Positions 13,801 to 25,800 of a DNA stretch of 64,000 nt are shown here, piece by piece (the first letter of the stretch is position 1; every line of letters starts with the position of its first letter). The stretch is taken from positions 19,143,795-19,207,794 of the forward strand of contig NC_092459.1 of NCBI RefSeq assembly GCF_047495875.1, in the 5' to 3' direction. The notes under the pieces were generated by a model. The model was not told the origin of the DNA. It made no database searches and was given only the letters and a program-made list of their open reading frames with translations. The translations under genes were made by a program, and so were the position numbers. This DNA is from Pithys albifrons albifrons. Its lineage: Eukaryota; Chordata; Aves; Passeriformes; Thamnophilidae.

Positions 13801-16800
13801 TGATAGAGCGAAGAAACTTCTAAATGGATTTTAGACACATTTAAGAATAAAAATATTGTGTAGAAGTAGATTATTCATTAGCAAGGAACTAGTAAAATTG
13901 GTTTCTTGAGCTTAAATGTGCAACTTGAACAAAAGTGACATTTCAACCATTTTCATGTTTGTTTTTTTTTCTGCTTGACAGGTATGCAGTCAGCAACTGA
14001 AGAATGTAATTATAATTCTGTAAACTCAGAGGAGCCTCAAAATAGGTGATTGCCAGTTAGCATTTTTTAGTGATTTGTAAAACCTTAATTCCTAGGGAAG
14101 CTTGCATTTGATAAATATCTTATTTTTTCTTGTGTGATGTTTCCATGTTTGTTTGGGGTTTTTTTTCATTTTCTTAACTGTAACTGGTTGTGTACCAAAA
14201 TCAGCACTAACTGAGGTCTTCTATGTGTTACTATGCATGACATTTTTTAAGAAACTGAGTTTAGTTTTTGTTGAGTGATAGCGATGTCAGCTGCAACAGA
14301 CTGCCATAGTCTTCCCTGCTGTACTATTTTTATCCCCCCAAAAAGTCTACACCAAATCTTACGATGGGCAGTTTGACCATTCCCTCTTCCTCTGGCACTG
14401 AGAAAAAAATGACCCCAAAAACCCCTGAAGCAAACACAAACAAAAAAATAACCCTGATTCCATCACCTCTGTAGTTCTCTTTCAGATAGCTGTAGCTGCT
14501 GTTGAGTCACCCCATTTCGTCCTTTTCACCAGACTAAATAAATCTCCATGACTCTCCTTTTCTTCCTTGTAAGCCACGTGCTTTAGTCCCTGACTTTAGT
14601 TTCTCCATATCTCTCTAGAGGTGGTTTCAATTTTTCCACAACCCTCTAGAAGGGGAGTATTGGGTAGCCAAAACTGCTCATGCTGCTGCAGGTTCAGCTT
14701 CACCAGCACCCATCAGAGGCTGGTAACAGCCTTGATAAGCCTGATTGGCTTAGTCCTATTTACTATGAAAAAGCAGCTCTCAATTTGCTGCTTTCTAAGA
14801 CAATTTTGTGTATTCTGATAGAACTCAAAAGTGAAGTGTTTTCAATTTCCTGACTAAAATTGTCAGACTATTAAGTAGAATAGATTATTAATATCCTAAC
14901 TACATGCTGAAGGGAAAGTTTTGAATAATCAGCAACCTTGGAGTAGGAACTGGAAGGCAGGTAGATATTTATTGCCTTGTCTTTGCAGCTGTTTAAAAAC
15001 ATTGTGTTGTAACTTTTAATGCTTTTATTTTATGGCCTTTGTTTCAAGTGAAGATAACCAGACCAAGAGAGAGGATGATGCCCTGGCCAAATGGGTTGCA
15101 GATCCTGCAAATACAGCATGGATGGAAAGTGAGTATCATTGGGCACTGAAGTACAACTGTAGAAAAAGTCCAGTTTTAAGTTGTGATCCACAGATACGTG
15201 TGTCTCTGTGTACCAGTACATTTTGCAGGAATGTCCATGTTCCCTTTTATTGTATTTTTTCAGATATGTTCCAGAACCAAGTCGTACCATTAAAGCATTC
15301 AACAATGTAATAAAATTGTCCATTTTAGAATAAAGTTAACATTCACTTTTCCATGGAGCACCTTTTGGAGTCTGTGGAATTATTTGTCACTGTCCTGTGG
15401 AAGTCATTTGGCTCCATCAGTGTGTGTACAGTGGAAATATGCTCCAGTTCAGAGTCTGTTCTGTGGCTGTATATGAAATTTCTCTTCTCATGAAGTAGTT
15501 GGCAAATAAGTACTTGGAGAAAGTGGAAAGGAAGGAATTGCCACTTTTTCTTGTTGTGTGCCATTGGCTTTTGACTGAGAACTGCATTTTAAACCAGAAC
15601 AGAGACTGTGTGGTTTGAGGACACGTTATCCTGCCTTTTCGCAGCTGTTTGTGCTGGGCTGGAAGTTTGTCTTGTCTCACTTGAAGAGACTGAAGAATAT
15701 GCACCCTCATTCTGCCTCTTAATGTACTATGATATGCTACAATTACATTATTTAGTTTTGATTATTTAAAAAGTCTATTACAGCTACTATACAACCATTT
15801 AGTATGGCAATGAGCAGCCTTTGACAGGCACAGATCATACCATACTGCTGTAAAAAGGAGAGAGAAATGTTGGCTATAGAAGTGGATTTTTGTTTTCAGA
15901 CTGCCCAAGGTCATCATAAACAATGCAGATAAAACTGAAATTTCACAAGTACTAAATACTACTTTGTGCATTATTGCATTATTTGAATAATTAGATGTAC
16001 AAGCAGAATGCTTGTGGAGAATGTCATATCTCCATTGTATTCATATGTGCCAATATAACCAAAATTCTTTAGAATAGAATATTTCATTTGGAGGGGACCT
16101 ACAGCATCTCAACTGCCTGATAATTTAGGGCTGACCAAAAGCCAAAGTGTTTTAAGGACTATTGGTTCAATTCCAGTTTAAGGAAGTTTCTCATTTGTTT
16201 TTTTTTCTGTTTTGATTTTAGATACGGATGAGGTAATTTATGATGATGTACCAAGAGAAGATTCAGACTCTGAACCAGGTTTGAGGTCTTTGTAATACAG
16301 CTCACACTGATAGCAATGTCATATGGAATTATATGAATGTATACTGAACAGATTTGTTCATTAAGTACCTAAAATCATTTTGTCAATAATTGATAGGTCT
16401 TAGAAAGTTCAGAATTAAACTGATGCTTGAAAGACTTTATCTTATGAGGTCTCCTCCACTGCTCTTCTCAGAAGCTGAGTTCTGCTTTATTCTATAGATA
16501 CTGTCCTAACTGCTTGAGTATTCTGCATAATAGAGAGTTACGGTGTTGGGCATTGTAGCTATGGTGACCTAAACACGGCAAGGGAGGTAGGAAAAGGGTG
16601 TTTTAAATAGTTAAATTATGAATGATAATGCATCGCTGTCATGACTGTAGAAAACTGCTCTTTTCTTGAAAGTCCCCTTCATCATAAAAATGCTTGATAG
16701 ATGGAAGAGGAGATTCAGAGAGACTGTTTGCCATCTTGACTGTAGCTCTGTGAAGTATTTTATTTCAGCTTTGGAGTGGTCTGCTCCTGATGGTGTGACC

Positions 16801-19800
16801 ATGTTTGGAGGGAGCAGAATAGATCTCAAAGTAGTTGCTGGAGCCAAGAGTTTACTGGGAATGATGGAGCTAGGGCTCAAGAAGCTTATTTCAGTGAGTT
16901 CTCGCTCAGATTTGTTGTACGGTTTTTGGTTATAGTGAATTCTGTTTAAAGATTGGTTGCTACTCACTGATTTTGTGTTCGAGTGGATCAGCTTATTAGA
17001 CATTCAGCATCTACTCATCATGGCTCTCATAGGGTGTAGGCGTTTGTTACTGAAGTTGTTAATGATTCAAGAAAACACTTAAGCTTTCTTGTGTGAAACC
17101 ACATCAATATTTAAAGCTGTAACATTTTAATTTCTTGTCCTTACTGGTGTTCAGGCAAGGTGTTACAAATTACTACTGATTTTTTATTATCATTTGTTAT
17201 TGGAAGGTATTTTGTTACATTCATAACTTGAATGCTTGTGTTACTGGAAGGTCCCTCAGTGGACTATGCTACTGTGTGTGGGGACATCTTTGTGCTGTTG
17301 CTACTCAGTCAGGAAACATGTAAACCAGGCCCAGGAGGCTGAGCTGGGTGGGATATGGGATATGGAACAAAGCTCTGCTGAGCAGTTCAGTCAGAATTTT
17401 TAGCTTAACACAGAAGACATCAATATAATTTCAGCTTTCATTTTTTCACCAAGGACGTTGAAAGATTCAGAGAAAACAGGTAGTAAGGGAAGTTTCATCT
17501 TTGTACATTCATACTTTTGATGTTTATTATTTGTTTATTTTGTCAGTGAGACACAACTATTCCAATAACCTCTGACTAATGATTCCTGGCAAAAGTGTCC
17601 ACACTTTTCTACTTGTAATGACAAGTGATGCTGCATGTAAAGCACATTCCTGATAAGTAATTGGCACTAAATTTTCCATTTTGTTTTGAGTCAGTTTGTT
17701 GTACTTGACATTTGTGCTGGTGAAAAGACCAATGTCGTTAACAGGAGGTGCTTTTGTCAGCCTTTGCAATACAGCTTTCCATATCTTGAAAAGGTTAATA
17801 CTTCAGGTTCTTAGACTAGATTATGAGCAAGGTAACCTTCAGATGTGGAAGACTTCTAGGGGCTGGTGGAATTGCAAGAATGATGAGTCATAAAATATCA
17901 TAGTGCAACACATGTCTTGCTACTTTGGTCTGATCTGTTTTGGTTAAAGTAGTGACATTTTCGTTTGATTCTTGCAATTGTCATTTGAGCTGATGATGTT
18001 CCCAGGGACAAATGGCAAGCTTGCAAATGGAAGGATGGTGCTTTTCAGTGTAAATGTTTGTTCGCAGCTACAGTTCAAACTTCCTTTGAAGTTCTAAAAT
18101 GTGTTGTGGGATTTGTTCATAACACTGTTGTTTGAATAGTGCATGTTTTTAAAAGGATTGTGGTGTGTACCCTTAGCACTGCCCTCTTTTAGTACTCTGT
18201 TTCAACAAAAACAACCTACTTTGGCTGTTTGAATGTTGGTTTTAATTCAGAATTTTTCATGTATGTACAAAATTGTGCACAGTTCTTTATAGTACACCCT
18301 GAAAAAGATTTTTGATATTGAAACAAAAATAAATTTCAGTGTAGCTTTTTTTAATTTTGGTTTAATTCTTGCAGAGGAAATGATTTATGATGATGTTGAA
18401 AACGGTGATGATGGTGGAAACAGCTCACTGGAATATGGGTGGAGTTCAAGTGAGTTTGAAAGCTATGAAGAACAGAGTGATTCTGAGTGTAAAAATGGGA
18501 TTCCCAGCTCCTTTTTGCGAGGCAACCACAAGAGACATGTATGTATCCCACAGTGCTGCTCAGTTGTTGAGGTTATCCTGGTTTTCAACACTTGTTTTTC
18601 TCACCTGTATTTCTCTTCTTCTCAGTTTTTCAAATGCCAACAGCATCTTTTTAAAGGAGATGTGGATCAGTGTGGAAGGGACAGTACACAACAAAATGTA
18701 ACACGGAAAAGAAAAGATGAAAATATTAAACAGAAGCTCTTTTAAAAGGAGAGAAAAAATTAATTTGGATAAAAGTGAAACTAAAAATGAGATTATTTTT
18801 GCTTTTGGGTTGTTCCTTTTGCTGCTGCTGGATTAGTGTAAGTGGTGAATAAATGTGGAAAATAATGTAAAGAACAAATGGGGATAAGCCTGACAAGAAT
18901 TGAAGGTTTGGGATCTTTAGTGGCTCTAGTCACAAAACTGTTCACCACCTTTCTGTTTTAGATCGGTATCACTTTTGTTGTTTGAAGGTGACAGAGCTTA
19001 AAAAAACTCTGAAAATAAAAGAGTTTTGTAATCAAAGAGAACTCTGTTCCATTTACTAAGCAGAGAAGAGAGGTGGCATGATTAAAATGATCCATCTGTG
19101 ACACTTCTCTGGTCTAGTGTCTTTGGATACATCTGTTCTCTGGGACGCAGGAGGACACCAGTGACATGAGTGCCTGCCCTTGCTACATCTCTCCTGTTTC
19201 ACACTGGGAGGAGCCCTGAACTCGACTCCTTTCTTCCTGCCCTTTTGTGCCCTCTCCATGAGAGGAAAGTCTTTTCTGACACCTTGGCAGTGTCCTGAGC
19301 CCTGCCCTGAGTGCTTGGAGTAGGGAGTGTGGTGAGCAGTGGGGACAAGCAGGGCCAGACTCAGTGCATGGAGTCATTGCAAAACCCTCACTGCTCTCCA
19401 GTGTGTGCTGACTAGGGACAGACCCCTAAGAGCCGCTCCACAGCTGTGTGCTGTGAGCTGTGTCAGCACCCCATGGCTGGAAAGTATAGGGGTTGTGGAC
19501 AGGGTGTTATTTCATGGGACCCTTATTTTCATTTTGCAGGTTTCTTATCTTGGTGAGAATAAAAGCCTCGCTGTCTGTGTTTCCCTCCAGAACATGTTGT
19601 CTACTCTCCCCCTTCCTACATCCTTGCTGGCTGCCCTGTGGAAATCAGGGAGCGAGCAATTAACTGCAAGACTTGAGCCCACCCAAATCTGCACTTTGTA
19701 AGCTGAGTGCTCATCCTTTTATCTTGGTTTTGTTCTGACTAGAACAAGTTTAACCTTCTGCAGCTGTTTGTTTCTGGGGAGTTTTTTAACAAGACTGAAG

Positions 19801-22800
19801 AAACTGAGTTTGGTTATTTTTTAATTTTAAATATCTCAGAAAAGACTAGGAAATTACTTTGCATGCGTGTGTTTAAGTTTAACACGGCTGCTGGTTTGTT
19901 CTTCTTCTCTAAATCTTTTCCTGTTATCCATAGCTTCAGCTTTGGCCGAAGTCATAAGGATTTATTTATACATATGTGCAAAGCTAGCTTTAAAGACATT
20001 ATTTTTAAACACAGGCACAGGAAACTGTTCTTAGTGGTTGAGCCTGATGGTGCCAAAATGAGGCACGAAGTGTTTGAGCAAGAGGTTGAGGAGTGGTGGA
20101 AGGAGAGAGGTGTGCTCCTGAATACTGCCTTGCAGCTGGCTTTTCCAGGCCTGTGACAAAAGGTTTTAGGGATTGCCTTGCAGGGATGGGCATGAGGAGC
20201 CTAGGAACACTTCAGTGGGTAGCTGGAGAAGTCTGAGAGGCTCCCGCCTCTAGATGGGTTAGTGGGAGATAGAGAAATCAGGAAACTAGAGAAGGGTTTT
20301 GTCAGAGAATGAAGAAAGACAGAATCTTTAGGACTACTGAAAAAACCCGAACAACTAAAAAGCCAAACCAAACAAACCCCCAAAACCCCAAAACAAACAC
20401 ACACACCCCCTCCAAAACCAAAACAACCCAACCAAAAACTCCCCAACAAACCAACCCCAGCCCTTCCTACACTGGCACTTCAACACAGGCAGAAACCATT
20501 CCACTTTATATACCTTTTCTCTGTATTCATTCCTTGCACTCTCAGTTCTCCTCAGGTCTTGTGATGGATATTACAGTATATTTCCAGCACATTGCCTTGT
20601 GTAGCCTTTTAGAACTTGTGAGGGACTTGCCTTGCTTATTATCTTTAGTGTTGATTGAAAAGTATTGCAGGTTGGAGGTGGGATTTTTAATTTAGAGTGC
20701 TGGTATGACTTCTCTCAAAGTCACTTTTTTCTTATGATTCTTATTCTTTTATGTATTTACTAATATAAATTTAAGTTGGGAAGTTTTTTTGTGCTAGTAA
20801 ATATTTCTAGTGTGTGAAACAGATGCTATTCTTCATTATACTGCTGTAATGCCAGAATTCTCACGTTGAATGTAATTACATCCTGACCCAGCCTGGTGAA
20901 GCTACATGCTGGACCTGTCCCTTTGTCTTCAACTTAGTGGCCTTCTCTTTCCTGAGGCTGTGATCTCTTGCCAAATAACTCTGTTGACATCAAGATGATG
21001 GGTTTTCCATTGAACTTCTATTACAGAGCACACCAAATACTTTCCTTTTTTCCTTTCCTGGTTGCATTTTAATCTCTTTTGTCTAGCTTTCTCATAATTA
21101 TTAACAAATGTTAATTAGTATTCCAGAACATTTCTTTCTCTGTGATAGTTTCCTTAGCTTGCAAATGGATGTATTCATGTACAAGGTGGTTACACCCATG
21201 GTCATACAATGAGGCTATGATAGATGCATGTGGAAATTACAAAACCATGCATCCTGTTAGTGTCTCCTTACCTGACTGACTGCACCATCAGTCTCACTCT
21301 TCTCAGGTGCCAGCAACCTACGCAGTTTTTTCAGTCTCTGAGAATTCTTCCAATTCACTGTTTTGAAGGATGGTCCAAAATACACTGGCTAGGGCTTGTG
21401 CTCCAGTGAATAATGTTCATAGTTAAAGCTGATGTTTCCTTGCAGCTGTTAAGATACGCGCAATATAGTTAATATATATGACAGTAGAGTTAGCTTAGCC
21501 TAAGCGGCTTTGCCCCTGTCTTTGCATAGTTGCCAACGTAGCAGAAAAGTATCTGGCTGAGTTCGGCACTGCACAGGAGTGATGGTCCATTTGTCAGACT
21601 GGACTTCCCTAAGTGATAGTTTTCCCTCAGTTGTCTGAGTACCAGTAGGTGGATGGGACAACATGCATGATTGATGCGAGTGCTTTAGCATGAAGTTTGC
21701 ACTACAGCTTTTTGAAAAGATTGTGTCTTTTTATACACTGTAGCTTTCTCATGACCTAACGCGTTTAAAGGAGCATTATGAAAAAAAGATGAAAGATTTG
21801 ATGGCAAACACTGTGGGAGCGGTAGAGATTCAGCAACTAAAGCAAAAACATGAGCTGAAGGTAGTGTAGTTGATTTTTGTAACTAGCTATATTTAAATAA
21901 TTGCTTTTCCAACACAGACAATGTTGTCTTTTATTAATAACTTTTCCAAGTGGACAATAATTTCTATGAAATTAATTCTAAATATGATGAATTGTCTTAA
22001 ATTAAAGACTATAATATTGCTATAGTCGTAAAAGTACTTGGTCAAGCATCTTTTTTGATGCATACTTTTAATGTTTACAGAAGATCTCAGAAGATGAAGT
22101 AAGGCATTGTCTTTCCCTGCGAACTGGTGCCTTTATCCCAGAGTGTGAGCCAGGTGTACAGCCCCAGTGCCTCTCTGAGATCTGGATGAGCTCCATGGAG
22201 GTAGCCTGACCCTGGCACTCCAACCACATAGGATCAAACTGTGGGAGTCAGAACAGAACCAGTATGAAAATGCTGGGTTTTTGCTAAAAGTTTCATCTCA
22301 AACCAAGAAATTGCCTGATTGCATCAAGACAGCTTTGTTTGTGTTCTGACAGTAGTGGTGATTTTTTGTTGTGGTGGCATTTTGGAAAAGCAAAAGTAGA
22401 AAGCAGGTTTTTAATAAGAGTTTTCTAGCAAAACAACATTTCAGTGGTTTATTTCTTTTTGTTTTTGCATGATATTTCGTTTGGCTCTAGCAGTGTACTG
22501 TAAGATTAAGCAATTCTTAGTTAAATCAACTTATTCAATGAATATGATTAATAGTTGTAACATTTTCTGCATTACGGTGTTTATTTAAGAATACAGTTAA
22601 TATAGAACCAAGTCTAGGGGATTATCTTGAGGCCAGAAATACTTTGGAAGAGTTATTGGGACATGGAAAGATGGATAAGACCCCCGTCCATTAATGACTT
22701 GTGAGTAGTAGGTATTTATTGCATACTGTAAGCTGAGCATTTGAGATTACTTTGATTTCATATATTTGATGCAGAAGGGTTCTTAAGCATTTCTGCTATT

Positions 22801-25800
22801 TTAGACTTGGATGCAGTATTTGCCATGAAGTCCCTGTCTCCAGGTTTTATTTTGTTAAGAAATACAGGCACTCATATCTGAGCTTTGATGGTCCTGTCAA
22901 CTTATTATATATTCCTTTGACTTTGGACTATATTTATAGTGTAAACTGCTTGACAGTTTTTTTTGTCTTACAGATATTTTTATCAAAAATATTGTATATC
23001 ATGTACAGGCTCAAATGTGTTCCTATTATTCACTGAACATGTAGACTGTATTTTTTATCTTACAGATGCAAAAGCTTATGAGAGCTGCTAGAGAAGGTAC
23101 CAAAGATGGACTTGAAAAGACAAAAGCAGCTGTGAAGAAGGGCCGTAGCTTCATTAGAACAAAATCTTTCATTTCTCAAGGTATGTGCCTATTATAGTGT
23201 TTCTCTTTGTTACTCTCGCCAGTAACTTCTGAGAAAGAAAATGAATGGCCTATTACATTTTTATTAGATTATTAGATTTTTGTACTGGGAGTTGAGAAAT
23301 AGATGTAAAAAATCAGATTTTTATCAAAAATGTGTGATATAATATGATGACAGTATGGTCAATACATCTTACGTAGTTTTATGTTTGGGGCAAGAACCTC
23401 TGTGACCTGAGAAGCCTGAGGACCACAGAGAAAGGTCATCTTAAAAACAGCAACAAAAAAATTCCCACCAAACAGTATCATAGATGCTGTCTATGTATTG
23501 GTAGATGGAAGCATGGAAGTTAAGTTACTGTTGTGGTTTAAGCCCAGCCACCAACCAGGCCCTACGCAGCCACTTGTTCATTCTCCCACCAGTAGGACTG
23601 TGAGAGAATCAGAAGGGTAAAAGGCAGAGAACTTGTGAGTTAATACAGTTTAATAAGGAAAGAAAAAGCCATACACCCAAGCAAAGAAAAACAAGAAATT
23701 AATTCACTGCTTCCCATGGGCAGGCAGGTGTTCAGCCAGGAGAGCAGGGCCCCATCACATGGAACAGTTACTTGAGAAGACAAAACGCCATCACTCCATG
23801 CATTGGTTTGGCCTGAGTCTCCCTGCCGAGGCCAGGCTGCTCCCCTCTCTTCTTCTCTCTCTCTTTTAAGAAAGGGAAAAAAAAAATCCAAAAAAACCCT
23901 GAAAGCCTGAGAGAAGCCTGAATGAAACTGAATTATATCAGAATATATATATATTTTCAGATATTTACAATTATATATAAAATTTGTACATACAATAGGG
24001 AGCTCCTGAGGGGAAAAGGGAAAAAGGTGAGAGAAACAAGGACAAAGGAGGGACAAAAAAACCCCAGAACAGACAAGTACAAACAACCCCCCCAAAAAAG
24101 TAGAACAATACAATCTCACCAACTCCTCTCAAGAGAAGGCCAGCACTCTCTTTGATCTCCCATATGGCAGATAACAGCAGTCCCTGCAACAGGCCTCAGG
24201 CTCTGATAAGTGAGACCAACACAGAGACCAACTGCTCCCAAACCTTTCTGGAAGTAGAAGAAAAAGAATTTCCTATCTCTCTTATGTGTACTCCCTTGTT
24301 ATGTAAAAAACAGTGTGGAATACCTGGGAAATGGGCGTTCCCTTAATTACAACTGGTTACTAAGGAAGGCCTGGATCAAAACTATCACACTCCAAAGGTC
24401 TCCTTATTTTTTCTTTCTCCAACTTTATGTACTGAGGATGATGTCATATGGTCTGGAATATCCCTTTGATCAGTTTGGGTCACCTGCCCTGGCTGTGTCT
24501 CCTCACAACCTCCCATGGACCCTCAACCTCCCTTGCCAGTGTGGCAGTGTGGAAAGTAGAAAAAGCCTTGGCTCTCTGTAAGCCCTGCTCAGCAATAACA
24601 AAATATCTCTATATTATCTACCCTGTGTTTAGCACAGTCCAAAGCATAGCCCCATACCAGCCACTATGAAGACAATTCTACCTCAGCCAAAACCAGCACA
24701 GTTACTAAGTCTGTCCGGTTGTCTCCATCACATAACTCCTGAATGTCAGGAAAATAAGTTGTTAGGGCATGATTTTCAGTGGAGGGAGAGCTGACCATTT
24801 AAAAAGATCATCATTGTCAAGAAATAATGCTTTCTGTGCTTAAGACTGTTCTGCTTTATGAGTTTGATTTTTAGTGAAAGCTGAATTTGGACTGGGAAAA
24901 GAGAAAGTCACCTAAAATCAAACTCAGAAGTATTTATGTCCTTTCTGTAGTTAAGAGCACGAGACAGCCCTTTGAGCCTCAGCAGCAGCTGTCCACAGGT
25001 AATTTTTTCAAGAGGCACTGGGTAGTAAAAGAAACTAATTTCTTCTTTGTGAGAAGTCTGAGAGGTAGTATGTCTTTCTGGTCAAGTTTCTGCCCAACTA
25101 CTTGAATGGTAGTAACTTCAAAGCTTATAAAACTTCAGTTTTAGGAAGCTAAAACCACAAGACTGGAACAAGATATTTTTAGTGAGTGAGCTGACATAAA
25201 GCTGTGTCCTATCTGTAAGGACCAGCACACATCTTACATCCCTGTCATGGCCTCTAACTGCTTCTGAATTTACTTAATTGACAGATAGAATATGGACAGG
25301 TTATTTGCACAAACTTTAGTGATCAAAAATGTATCCTTCTTGCAGTTGCACCTATGAAAATGATCTGCAGGGCACAGTGGACCTTGCACTCCTTACTTTT
25401 CTGGAGATTAGGTGGCAGACACAGTGTATCTGTAGGTGGTGTAATCCCATAACCACTTACCAAATATGTAGGGAGCTAGTGACAAATTTGTTGAATAAAC
25501 TCATGAATTTCTTCTAGTTTTCAGATCTGCTTCCCTTACTTACCTTTTTGTTCTAAGACATAGTTTCTCATTCTGTTCTCTCTTTATCCGTCCTTTCCTC
25601 ATGTCTGCTTATGTGGCTGGCTTTTACTGCCACCTGTCACTGCACTTTGGTGGTGCTTTTTGTTGGTAAAATTTGTTCATATGGAGCCATGCAGAACCCC
25701 TTACTCCTGTTTCTGATGAAAGCAAACATTGGCAAATTTCTTTACTTATTTTAATTCAGTTATGGAAGGGTGTGTGGAATATTTTTAGCTGGATCATATT

